Positions 22,323-33,812 of a DNA stretch of 64,000 bases are shown here, piece by piece. Made by a program: the position numbers and the translations under genes. The stretch's first letter is position 1; every line of letters starts with the position of its first letter. Source of the stretch: Pohlia nutans (taxonomy: Eukaryota; Streptophyta; Bryopsida; Bryales; Mniaceae); assembly GCA_022496805.1 (NCBI GenBank), contig CM040088.1:9145001-9209000 (forward strand), read 5' to 3'. The notes under the pieces were generated by a model that had not been told where the DNA came from, did not search any database, and was given only the letters and a program-made list of their open reading frames with translations.

Positions 22323-23716
22323 TTACAAAGTTCTCCAGGGCTTCTCTTCCACAATGGAGACCACCATGCCTTCAAGCTCTGGCTCCAGAATGATTTGGCA
22401 ACCCAGCCTTGCATGTGGGTCAGCTTTCTTAGCATGCGTCCTGTCTTTCAACACCTCAAGCTCATCTTCACTTCTTGCAGGTAGCTTGTCCAGCCACTCA
22501 TTGGCAATGCTGACCTGCAAACCAAAGAAGAACAAAATTACAAATTAGTAACAGATAAATCTTGAGCAACTCTAACGTGAAGGAAGCATGTACATCCACC
22601 AAATGTAACACCTAAGAAAACAGGAGTAGTGTAGAGGACCCGCCATGCAAACCCGGACCCCGAGGGACCGCTTTTTCATAAATATTGTAGTATACCTTAA
22701 GAGGGATAACATGCATGAACTAGCGGCCATTATGGCCTTCTCAGAAATCCTACTCGCTCCAATCTGTATGTTTTGTGATTTATGTGGAGTCACCCTGAAG
22801 CCAGGATCGGGGTTAAAAGCATCATGCCTGCAGGGGAAAAAACCCTACAGTATGCTGGGTTTCCTCCTCCGAGTCCTCTATAGTACAAACTAGCCCAAAC
22901 ACTGAAGTCTGAAGCCTCCGTGACATTGCCAATTCCGTGTTTCATTCAGAAATTCGCATGAATTGCTCTACGCTTTGCTAAAATCTTCCAAGCAGTGAAA
23001 CTATATTGCACAGACAACGCGGGAATTGCATCCCCAATTGTGGACGGTATCTCGGTTCGTTTCCATAATGACAAGAATGTCAGATATTAACAAACAAAAC
23101 TACTCTTAAAATGGGACACCTGTAGTACTGGGGACCTCCACAGGGAAACGTCCCTATGGGGTTGCCTGTGTATTCTGCAGGGAAGGTCCCTAGTACTACA
23201 TTATTACCAATTGGGTCTTCAAATCGTGTGAAGAGATCATTGCAATGTTAGGGTTCTATTACACCCGAAAAAACCAGGCTCGTACGAAAAAGATCTTCAC
23301 ACAATTCCCACACCCAAACCCTAAAGCGCTCAAATTAAAAGAATGCATCCCGGAACCAATTCAAAAATGGTCTCATCCCATACATCCAAGCTCCCCGACA
23401 CAAAACCCTAAATTCCACCAAACCCTGCGCTCACCTCGCATTCCGCCCCGCAGGCAGTAATGTCTTCCAAGCGATGGCGCTCGGGATCGAACAAGCCCCT
23501 GTCGACGAGGGTGCGCAGCAGCGTGTGGCCGGCCAGGCCCTTGATCGGGTGACGCTGGCCGTCCTCGTCAATGGCGGTCATGTGCACAACGCGATCGGAG
23601 ACTTTGGCCGAGCCATGGCGCACCACGGAGGTCTCGGACTGCGTGGCGATGGAGCCCGCGTGACGAACGTGTTGAGAGAGGAGACGGCTCACGCCCCGGA
23701 AGCTGCGCATGGCCAT
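22323..23716 (-). CDS. C1-FDX-like mitochondrial complex I ferredoxin subunit
   Basis: Two exons, 23716-23435 and 22514-22323, phase 0, GT-AG; 157 residues. Residues 1-35 are basic and Ser/Arg-rich, a plausible mitochondrial presequence (MAMRSFRGVSRLLSQHVRH). The rest matches the plant complex I ferredoxin-like subunit (Arabidopsis At3g07480 type): AIDEDGQ, GLAGHTLLRTL, LFDPERHRLEDI, then C89 and C93, EWLDKLPAR, and RLGC at C133 followed by ELEGMVV near the end. Only three cysteines remain in positions related to the ferredoxin cluster, with spacing C-x3-C rather than C-x2-C, so a normal [2Fe-2S] cluster is unlikely. In plants this protein sits in the bridge between the membrane arm, peripheral arm and gamma carbonic anhydrases. 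The intron (about 920 bp) holds two repeats. A longer start at 23845 exists in frame but lacks the clean presequence. Confidence 0.9.
22612..22895 (-). repeat. Dispersed repeat in C1-FDX-like intron
   Basis: Second copy of the repeat in the DAD1 intron; the TATGCTGGGTTTCCTC block is identical. Confidence 0.65.
23122..23199. repeat. 78-bp palindromic element in C1-FDX-like intron
   Basis: GTAGTACTGGGGACC and GGTCCCTAGTACTAC at the ends with more inner pairing (AGGGAAACGTCCCT). Confidence 0.7.
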
Positions 23717-23936
23717 GGCTCTCGACCTTCGCGTTTCGCTGCAACAACACCTGCACTCCCGCTCGTCCAACACCACATGGACAGTAATATGCTCAGAGCT
23801 CCTTGGCTTTGCCAGTGACGATGACCGCCCTCCGTCGATCGTCACTTCATCGACGGTGAATCTTCACCTCGAGATTAGGTCATCACTGAGGGAGATATAC
23901 TGTTAAAGAAGGTGGAAGTACGTATTACCATCCATT

Positions 23937-24258
23937 TAACCCCTAAATGCTTTTGGCCTATAACCATGGAATCATGCTTTATTTGTTACACTTAATCCTG
24001 CCACTATAAATAAGATAAAAAATTAATTTTATATTTGTAGTAGATGAAGTCATGTGTCTACTACAAATCATGATTTTTTCAAAAACTTTGGTGAAAGTTT
24101 GAAATTACCATGATTTTTTGAAGTGATTTGAATGAAAATGTACTAAAATATATCATTTTTTTACCAAAGGTGTAAATTACAATGAAGAACATTACAGTAA
24201 ATGAAAATCATCCATGCATCTAAATTTAGATTTTTTTCCTACACCATGGTAATACATG
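23937..24258 (+). mobile_element. TTAA element, family J, 5' part
   Basis: Starts TTAA-CCCCTAAATGCTTTTGGCC. Runs 320 bp and stops at the TTAA of a family A fragment. The same internal sequence restarts at 24497, so the two partial copies abut through the family A piece. Confidence 0.65.
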
Positions 24259-24492
24259 TTAACCCTTAAACGTCAAAAGGGTCATGGATGGGGAGTCCTA
24301 AGGAATTTTTTTATTTTAGAAAATTGCCCTCAATAGTCGCTCTTTGAGTAACATAAACAACCCATGAGAATTCCTCAAATCTCCTATGAACAGAATGGAG
24401 TGAACAATGTCATTTTAAAAACAAATTAAAAAAATTCAATGAGATTCCGGCTCTGCAGTAAGCCCTACAATTCTAGATTAAGAATTTTTTTT
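24259..24492 (-). mobile_element. TTAA element, family A, truncated
   Basis: Begins TTAA-CCCTTAAACGTCAAAAGG and matches the reverse complement of the intact copy at 13483-14014 up to where that copy has its AT microsatellite. The rest is missing. Confidence 0.7.
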
Positions 24493-24496
24493 AAAT

Positions 24497-25189
24497 TGGC
24501 ACTATAAATAAGATAAGAATTAAACTTTATATTTTTAGTAGATGAAGCCATGTGTCTATTACAAATTGTGAACTTTTCATAAATTTTGGTGAAAATTTGA
24601 AATTACTATGATTTTCTAATGTGATTGTAAAGAAAATTCATATCAATTAAAAAAATGTACTAAAAAATTCCATGGTGTAATTTTTTTTACCCAAGGTGTA
24701 AATTACAATGAAGAATAGTGTAGTAATGAAATTCATTCGTGTATCTAAATTTAGAATAATTCCCTACACCCTGGTAATATCCATTGAATTTGTAACTCCA
24801 TTAAAACACTCAATTTTCAAAGTTTTCCAAAAATTCAAAATGGAGTAGAAACTAGACTTAGTAAGCTTCAAATTTTTAGTTCAGCTCTAATGCAATAGAA
24901 CTCATTTTCATAGCCTAAATTTAGTTTAAGTAAAAAAAATAAAAAATAAAATCCAAAATACACTACATGCTTAATCATTTTACTAATCTTTTTGTAGTTG
25001 GGACCCATGTAAAATCCAAAATAGCTTCAATGACTTTAATTTAACTTGAAGAGGTGGCATGACCAACAAAGAGACTTCACAAAAAGAATTGGATGAAAAA
25101 TCCTTCATCTACTCTGTGATACTTCAGTTCACTTGGAATGAGTTACATCCATCTGCCAGTATATGGCTGCAACGATGTTTAAGGGTTAA
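24497..25189 (+). mobile_element. TTAA element, family J, 3' part
   Basis: Second family J copy, lacking its left end, ending GATGTTTAAGGG-TTAA. Contains the GGTGTAAATTACAATGAAG block found in the other two copies. Confidence 0.65.
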
Positions 25190-25500
25190 CTGATCTAAAC
25201 ATCCTGGAAGATGTAATAAGTGTGTTACTATTTTTTAGGGAAAGAAAAATGTTAGGGAAGTTGAATTCTAGTGCAATCATATTTTTCTGATAAGATTTGT
25301 AATATTTATGAATTTCTTAAGTAGTTTGCCATGAAAATGCAAAATTGCCCCAAGGTGGGCACCATGAGTATTCGAAAAATGCTTTACAATCATTCAAAAT
25401 CAACCTATACCAATAGTTGATAGAGAAGTTACTTCAAACAACGTCATATACATCCAAGAAATCTACTTAATTATCATACTAAATTGCTTCATTTATTGTC

Positions 25501-26489
25501 TTAACCCTTAAAGGACACAAGGTGAATTGAAGGGCAACCCAAAAGAATATGTACTAATATTTCTGGTCAAGGCATCCATTTCGGGCTCAGTTCACCCATC
25601 ATTCACTTAACCCCTAACTGCCTAAGCGTCCATTTTTTGGACGATGTACAGATTTCATTCATAATTTCTCATCTGCCATGCACTTTTAGCAGTGTGGAAT
25701 TTTTATTGTAGATTCTATGGGAAGTTAGCTTCATGCATATGTGATCTGATTAGAAAGGGGATGATTTGTGAAAATTTTATGCCTCATTTCATGTTGTAGT
25801 GATTCACCCAAAATAATGAAGATTTCAGTGTAAATGTGCTCTAAAAAAAGTCAACTCATAAAATTAAGCAACCAAAAAATCTCCAAAAATCACTACACTT
25901 AGAGTATTACATTTCAACCAATCACATAAAATTTCACCCGTAGATTGTCAATATCTTATTCGTAATTGAATTACAAAATAATTTTGAATTTCACGTTTCA
26001 AATTTTATACAAAATTATTGGTAATAGCAATCATAGATCTAACCGTATGGATAGAATCCAAAATTCATAATGTACAACTTTTATTCATATATCAAGTTCA
26101 AAATATCCCTCTAAGTTGCATTTTATAATGCATCTTTGCAAAACTGCCGAATTTGGAGAAGGCTCTAGGCATTTAGGGGTTAAGTCATGTGGCTCATGGA
26201 GAACACATGAGCTCGTTGAACCTGTTTGGTTGTTTTTGGCAAATTCAACTTACACTCCCTTAATCTGCCTGCCCAAACATCCCCTCCTCCCACCCTTTGA
26301 TGCATTCACATGATTCTCACAGGATGCACAATTCTTCAACTCCAGCGGAACAAAGGAATCTAGCCTTGCAACGACAGCCCCTTTCCAAAACATTAAAATT
26401 CATAATTTTTAGTGCATGATATTTAATTTTTTTTTAATTATTTTCTCAAAACTAAGACCGAAGGACTTAGTATGTCCTTTAAGGGTAAA
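25501..26489 (+). mobile_element. TTAA element (CCCTTAAAGGACA ends), interrupted by family B
   Basis: Left end TTAA-CCCTTAAAGGACA, right end TGTCCTTTAAGGG-TAAA: a perfect 13-bp inverted repeat with one mutated target site. A family B element is nested inside at 25607-26183. The flanks join to a sequence that occurs uninterrupted at 58.86-59.02 kb. Confidence 0.8.
25607..26183 (+). mobile_element. TTAA element, family B, intact ends
   Basis: TTAA-CCCCTAACTGCCTAAGCG at the left and CATTTAGGGG-TTAA at the right; about 570 bp, no coding potential. Closest to the copy at 54486-55062. Confidence 0.85.
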
Positions 26490-26689
26490 TTGCTTAATCA
26501 TCACTTTGTGATCTCATTTTCATTCATTGAAGTACCTAAAACTGCTCTATTTACACCCAACTCTACTTATCACTTACTACATTTAGTGTTCAAATTTGAG
26601 AGTGTATATTTATGTATACTTATTTGGTTTTTGACTGCAAGTACGATGATGGTTTATGATACTCGATTTCATATCATAACGGAGTAGTG

Positions 26690-27155
26690 CAATGGAGCAC
26701 CCTTTTGAAAACTGGATCAAAAGAGAATCTTCACTTAGATTCTCTTTTCTAAGTAATGAAGGAATGTCATTTGTATTCCATGAATTTTGGGACTACCGTG
26801 TCATTACCACATAAACTTAATTTCAAATTGTAACTAGAATGTGGTCCCATTGCAAAAGGGTGTTGCCTCTCATTGCTCTTTTATGCTATATTATTGTATA
26901 TCACGATCTTTATTTAGGTGACATGATTTCACACGCTCTGTCATGGTTTGGGGTTTTAGGTGAAGAAGCTCCCTTGACTTGGCATTCTTTGCCAAATCAC
27001 ATCATATGAGCGTTCTTCAAGAGAGCCTTTGTTGTAAAAGTTTACTTGGCTAGCGAACTTGATCTTGGTGACCAAATTGAGAGCATTTCCCTTGACATAC
27101 TCTTCATTCACGGTAGTCCTTTGGGCTAGGGTTACTCTCCTCTCTCTTTGCTCAG
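26690..27155. other. Intergenic
   Basis: GATTTCACACGCTCTGTC occurs here (about 26924) and again near 27792; otherwise nothing. Confidence 0.45.
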
Positions 27156-27695
27156 TTAACCCTTAATTGTCTGCACTACAATTACCTGGTCAAACCTCAT
27201 TAATTCCTCACATTTTAAAAATACATTATATTGGTTTGGTATTTTTTTCATATAAGTTATTGTTAATCCGATTACCTTGATTTTTTCTTAATTATGTAAA
27301 TAAAATGAATTTTATAAGAATTTTCAAAATATTTTTCTTGTAAAAACCATAGTAATTACAAAAACGCTTAAATTAGTATGAATTTTTAAAGGGAAAATGA
27401 AAATAATAGTGATTATGGTATGCTTCTTGAGCTTATACAAAAAGAATTCGATAAAAAAAAAGAGATTTCTGCAGTGTATATTGGAATTTTACAGTTTAGA
27501 GCTTTAAAGTGCTTTAAAAACACAATTTTAACAATTTTGAGGAGTGGTGAATTGGACTAAAAAGTAGAAGATAACCCCACACTTCCTTGGTTGAGACTAT
27601 TTTCATTTGAGATTAGTAATTAGGTGAAAATGAGCGTTTGACTTAAAAACAACCAAACATGGCCCCGCGGGGCTCCTTGAACGTTTAGGGGTAAA
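27156..27695 (+). mobile_element. TTAA element with one lost target site
   Basis: TTAA-CCCTTAATTGTCTGC at the left; ACGTTTAGGGG-TAAA at the right. Non-coding, AT-rich, 540 bp. Confidence 0.5.
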
Positions 27696-28311
27696 AGGAA
27701 CAGGTTTTTTGTAGACAACTTTTAAGAGCAGCAACAACTTTTCCACCACGTGGCAACAGTTCGCCACGTTGCACTCTGCCATTGGAAGACCATGATTTCA
27801 CACGCTCTGTCCTCAAACAGGTGTGAACGGGGGTACCTTAGTTCGGGCTCGGAGAAGATGTTCGCTCTTGAATGCTCATCTTCTCCAAGCTCGAGGAGAT
27901 GGCAGTCTCGCGATGGCTGCACCCGAGCATTGCACGGCCACTGGAGGTTCAGCGATTGCAAATTCCTTTTACAGCTCTTAGGGATTTTCTTCTGTAGCTC
28001 ATTGTTCCATAATTCGAGCGCGTAGAAAAAGGGCGCGACAATTTATTGCGTTCAAATTGTCTTGGCGAGAGCATTGGCAACCGATGAATCAATCGTCTCT
28101 GTTTCTACTTAACCTAATTGGAGTTTCTGAGCGCCTTGAGTTCGTCGCTTTGAGTTCTGATGGATGAATATGAATTTGGAAGTTGCGGGGACGTGAAATC
28201 ATTGTGCCTTGGAAGTTTGGAATTCAGTGCCAATGGTATGCGGCGCATTTGGACTTGTTAGGGTTTAACGGGATTGTCAAGCAGAAGAGTATTTAGAGGT
28301 ATTCTTCCTGG
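27696..28311. other. Upstream region of SMP/C2 gene
   Basis: GC-richer than surroundings and probably includes promoter and 5' leader; a GTAAGC donor at about 28731 and CTAG acceptor at about 29018 would give a leader intron. Confidence 0.4.
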
Positions 28312-28630
28312 CCGAATTTAATAAACAACATTGTTTGTGAGCACATTTTCAGAAATTTGATTGTTCTTGAGTATTTCAGTATTTCTGACCTCGCATTTCT
28401 TACCAATGCTCTCTGTTTTCAATTTCGCCCGCCTTTGAATAGGGAGATTTCGAATTTTGAGATTCTCTTTCTGTCCGAATTTAATAAACAACATTGTTTG
28501 TGAGCACATTTACAGAGATTTGATTTTTCTTGAGTATTTCAATGTCTCTGAGCTCGTATTTCTTATCAAGGCTCTCCGTTTTCAATTTCGCCCGCCTTGG
28601 AGTAGGGAGATTTTGTTGAGATTCGCTGAT
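28312..28630 (+). repeat. Two-copy 160-bp tandem duplication
   Basis: CCGAATTTAATAAACAACAT begins both copies (about 28312 and 28473), with about 10 percent difference. Lies in the upstream or leader region of the SMP/C2 gene. Confidence 0.85.
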
Positions 28631-29030
28631 TGTGGCATTGTGATCTTGTAGACACTAGGAGAGCTGATTTTCCGTGAAGCGTGGACCGTGAAGGCTTTGA
28701 ATGTGCTGCAAATGAACTCATGAGAACTGGTAAGCGTTCTTGATCGGATTTCCTCTGCTGTCTAATTTTCTTTAACCGCATTGTTGTTAAAAAAATTGAA
28801 GCATTTTCTTTCAGCATTGAAACATTTCTGATGGTCATATTAGTTAAAATGGCGTGTTTCAGAGCTCTGATCGGTATAGATCTGAGACTTCAGACGGGCG
28901 CCTGGAAAAGTGCCAATATTTTGAAATTTCGTCCTATGAGGATGATTCTAGGGGTTAGCTGCATAAATCTTCAGGTGATAGTTAACCTCACTGAACATAT
29001 CCTGTTGTATGTATCTAGGGACCCGTCAAA

Positions 29031-32000
29031 ATGGTGGTACTCATAGCTACATCTACGAAGCTCTTGCCAGCCTCTGCACACAATTGTCAGCTCCCAATAA
29101 GCTCTCATACCGCACAAACTTTGCATTTTCATCCACTGAGTAACTGCTTACCTAATCAATTTCGATGTCCTAAACATCACCCTTATGGTAGCCTGCCTGA
29201 TCATTCCAGTTACAAGTTTAGAACTACATCCAAATCTTTGCAAGGAAAGAAAAACTGGCGATTGTTAGCCGGATTAGGAGATGATTTTAAGAGCAATCAA
29301 AACGCAAGGCGTAGGAGCGGACAATTTCTTGGCCGGTTCTTGAAGAGGGGCAATTCAGGGATAGACGTGAGTGATGATTCACAAGAGAGTGCGAATGACT
29401 CCTCTACAGCCAGGCAGGGGCCACGAAAGGATCGATTTAGACCGACATTTGAGTTCCTTGAAGATAGCAGTGAGCCACCTCTAAAACCATTCGAAATAGT
29501 AAAGTCCGAAACATCTATGAAAGACCGACTGTTGGAAGCGGCACTGAAGAAAGTAAATCAGGCTAAGGAGCTTGCCACCAACACGTCGAATTACTTCAGC
29601 AGCGTAGATGCTTCACCTGGTACTCCACTTCTCCCCTTCCTTGGTGACAGCTTTCTGGGACTGGGAAGTCTAGTGCTTGTGGCCATAGTTCTAGCTGGTT
29701 GGTGGAGAAAATGGCGGCTCGGAAAAAAGACTGAAGGGCCAGGCTCAACAAGTGCATCTAACACCGAAGAGGTTCTTAATGCTCAGGCTGCAGTGGCAGC
29801 TCCTGTTGCACTATCGATGTTACTGCAAAGTGATATGTTGAAGAAAGAAAGTGCAGAATGGCTGAACATGGTTTTAGGTAAGGTTTGGAACCTGTATCGT
29901 CGGACGTTGGAGAACACATTGGTTGAGGCTATACAGCCTGTTATTGATGAAATTCCAGAGAAGCCACCTCATGTAGAGCGAGTTGTTCTCAAGCAGTTCT
30001 TTTTGGGTGATGAACCGGTAACTTTGCGATCTATTGAACGTCGTACATCTCGACGTGCTAATGACCTTCAGTACGTCGCTCTCCTTATTCCTTCTTTCCC
30101 CAGGATTAGTACTAGCTTCTTGACATGGAGGACGCAGGCTGACTCATGGCCAATGAGTATGGATGGCCACGGAGCATGAAATAGAATGGCGTTGAAAATT
30201 TTGATTATATAGAGGATCATATCCGTTATTTGACATGGAATGATTTTGAGTCTTCAGGTACCACGTTGGATTACGATACACAGGCAACTCTCGCATGGTG
30301 TTCTCTATAGCCCTGAAGTTTGGTTTCCTGCCGATCAAAATTCCAGTTGCCATTCGGGGATTGGATCTAGATGGAGAAGTCTGGGTGAAGCTTAGACTAA
30401 TTCCAACAGAACCCTGGGTAGGGACTGCAACTTGGGCCTTTGTTTCTCCACCCAAAGTCACTTTGGCTTTGGCTCCATTCCGACTCTTCAATCTCATGGG
30501 TATGTAACCAAAACGATATCTTGTCGCATTTTTATACGCTGGCAATACTTAAAACACTATTTTAGCTCTTGCCCTATGTATAGTAAACACGGTACCGGTC
30601 TGATATTTTTCAAAAGTTTTCTGTTGAAGAGAGGGTCTTTGCGACCCTCATCTTTTCCCCTTCAGTTTGTGCGTTAAGGTGCTTCTAAGGCCTAATTACA
30701 GGACTACACGATTGGAAATTTCTTTTCTCAACATCCACACATGCAACAGTGTATAATACATGTATTGCAATAATTTGACGTAGGTGGCCATGGCTTGGAG
30801 TGCTTTTAAGCTTTTATTTTAGAGTGTGATTTACGGTGCTAACATTAGTTGTAATTTTCGATTCATGTTTGGCTGGGCTCTTCATCGAACAGCTATACCA
30901 TTTCTAAACATGTAAGTTTATTGACCTGCACATTTTGATTGTTTTCAAGAAGGGAAAAAAAACTGCTCAACCCTCTAGTGTTAGAAGTTTCTCTGTAAAG
31001 CATAGATCTCTCACTAGTTTCTTTGAAAGTGTTACCTTTAAAGATTGTCATTGAAGGTCATTAAAAGCAACGACACTCTGAACCACAAGTAGATGATGCA
31101 GTGCAAACGAATAGTTAGCAGATAAGAGAAGTATCTCAGTTGCTGACACGTATTTCTTATGAATCTCCTATGTACTGAAAAACCTGAAAACTTGCTTGAA
31201 TGAATGAGTGAAGTTCTTCAAAAGATTGCACTTTGTCCCGATGGTTGACGTCTTTTCCCATGAGAATAATTGCAGATTCTTGATAAAGTTGCTCACTCAA
31301 GATCTTCCACTTCTATTCGTTCGTCCCAACAAACAAGTAGTCAATTATCTCAAGGGGCAAACAGCTGGACCTCTTTCGAAGGATTTCAAGGACGGAATAT
31401 TCGAAGTAAAAGGTTTTGCTGGAGAGCTGTCAGTAACACTACTAGAAGCACGGAAACTTAATTACTTTCCCATAGGTAATTTCAGTGCCATACAAGCAGT
31501 GTGAATTCATTTGAACAGGGACTTGATATAATCGATTGCAAGAATTTGCAACTGTTGCATGTCTTTCCAACACTCAGGATCTGTTTCCTGGGGAATCGTT
31601 TCCTTTTGCAATAAACTTAATGTGTTGCATTTGCACTTCTTTCGCATGTCTGTTAATAAAATATGGTATGTTTTGTGTTGAGCAGGTAAGACAGATCCGT
31701 ATGCAGTTTTCTTATTAGGAGAGCAGGCTTTTCGAAGTAAAAGAAATAGTAAAACATCAATTACTGGACCTCCAGGCGCGCCAGTTTGGAACCAGGTAAT
31801 GCATGGGCGCCCTTTGTGTTCATGTGCTTTCAGATCATTCACATTGCACTTGATGACATTCGACGTCTGCTTAACGGTTTTCAGTACTCATATAGATTCT
31901 TGTTGATAATCAGGACTTCCGTATGCTAGTTGTCGACCCCTCGACACAGAAACTCAAGATAAGAGTCCGAGATTTTGTTGGTTATCTTGGATTGACTACT

Positions 32001-33812
32001 ATTACAGTCGGCTATGTTGAGGTACATGTCTACTAACTTTACTGAATCCTGTGTGTATTCGGTTTTTGAGGGTTTCCCCCTTTATATTGTCGATTGTGGT
32101 CCAGACAACATTTTTTGAATGTTTTTGGCTTCTGTTTAAATCTTCGTCAGCTCATCTGCTCCTAGATAGTATTTCAATCTGGACATGCAACTCATTTATG
32201 AGGGACTTCTAATATCTTAATTTATCGATTTCATTAAAACCTGTGCATCCACATAACACTTTTGAAAGGAGCTCCTAACATCTTGGGCCCATCTCCCAAT
32301 TCAAGGAAGAATCGGGGTATCCAAGATACTTTGATCCTCGGACATCTTCTTTCTTTGACACACATCCTCTTGCATCTTGAGTTCAAGAATTTGGAAGAAG
32401 GAAGCCCCTGACATCAATCACTTTAATAGCTCCTTGTCAATAGCTCGTTGCTTAACACTTGTGAGCAAGCATAAATAGCATGTTATTGCACACCATTCTC
32501 AGGCATATTAATTGAAACTAATTCACATTCTGTTTTCTTATATGTTGTCAGTTAGATGGGTGCACTCATAGAACAACTTAAAAGTGTTATGTCAGACATG
32601 AATATCTCATTCATCTCAAGTTTATCAAACCGCTCATGAATCTTGCGTGTTAGGCCTAATTCTTATGTGAAATTGTCTGAGCAGATTCCCCTTGATGATC
32701 TCCAAGACACAGTTCCTGTCAACAAAGTCCTTACCCTGAGGAATGATCGATGGTTTTTCCTTGGACGGAATGCTGGGGAGCTTCTGCTCCGTCTGACTTA
32801 TAAAGCGTATGTTGCTGAGGAGGAGGAGGAGGCTGGTGTTGGGGACAGGCCTGTAACGAACAAGGTTTGGAATGAAATTGGAAACTTTATTAGCAAAGAA
32901 ATGGAGGAAACGGATGTAAATCCAGGGAAGCGGCAGCTACGGGACGCTATTGTCATGTCAGTCGATGCTCAAAGGGGTGACCGAGGGTTTCGGTTTTCCA
33001 ATCCTTTGATGACCCAATCTACCCCAGCTATTAGTAAACCTAGTCCCGTGACAATTGATCCGGTTACTGGACTTGTTAATCCCAATGCTGTAACAAGGGG
33101 GCCTCTAAACCCGAGTTCCTCTGAACCCGAAACACCAGCAATTCGGAGCAATCCGGCTCTAGAAAATCAGGAGAAGAGGGAAGGGGAAAGTTGGGCACTG
33201 CAATTCGGTAGATTTAGACAAGAGAGTAAGTGTAACTCTTTCTTCTCTTTGTTGTGATTGTTGTCATTTTGAGTTTCTTAGCGCAGGGTGAGGATCTGCC
33301 TCAAAGTTTTACCCTTGAAATTTGGTTTATAATCGTCATTTTTTCCCTTTCCTTTAATTATGTCTTGTTTGCACGTGTGCACTGAACTCACATTATAACA
33401 GTAGAATAGTTAATAAACGTTCGTTGATATGTCACCTTCTTGTGTTTCTGTTCATATCACTGCAAAGTCATTTTTTAAAGGTCATTCTGAGTGACGGCTC
33501 TACTGGTTCTATACCACGTAGCATGGGGAGGTATTCTTATTATCATTTCGACCATAGGCAGACCTCCGTACAAATCATGGGCAAGATACTTTTTATGATG
33601 TTGAAAAGTTCTTGAAACAGTTTACCAAAAACCTTGTTGGCAACCTCCCATGGTGTTTCTGCCCTGAGGTGATGAGGTTGATTGACGATGACTGATGAGA
33701 AAGTGGTTTGGGGTTTGGTGCAGATGCGTCTTTGTTATGGCTGGCCATCGTCACTGGAGTTGCGCTGGTTGTTGCGCTTGATCTCAATTTATCTAATCTA
33801 TTCAATCCTTGA
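29031..33812 (+). CDS. SMP and C2 domain lipid-transfer protein, NTMC2 type 5-like
   Basis: Seven exons by frame and splice signals: 29031-30070, 30258-30503, 31276-31475, 31686-31795, 31914-32021, 32685-33225, 33724-33812; about 777 residues. A Ser-rich N-terminus without acidic clusters may be a plastid transit peptide. Residues about 207-224 form a membrane segment (GSLVLVAIVLAGWW). The SMP lipid-binding fold spans about 270-450 (AEWLNMVLGKVWNLYRR, HVGLRYTGNSRMVF, WAFVSPPKVTLALAPFRLFN). A C2 domain follows (GELSVTLLEARKL, TDPYAVFLLG, VWNQDFRMLV). The tail is acidic and Pro-rich and ends in a second hydrophobic stretch. SMP proteins move lipids at membrane contact sites; the Arabidopsis type 5 members are linked to chloroplasts (recalled family knowledge). 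Two points are less sure. I use a weak donor GTAACC for exon 2 because the stronger GTATGT four bases upstream breaks the frame. The last exon is chosen because it keeps frame and adds a membrane tail. Confidence 0.85.

Noticed and set aside
30144..30545. 133-codon minus-strand gene
   Set aside because: It is the complement of exon 2 of the SMP/C2 gene.
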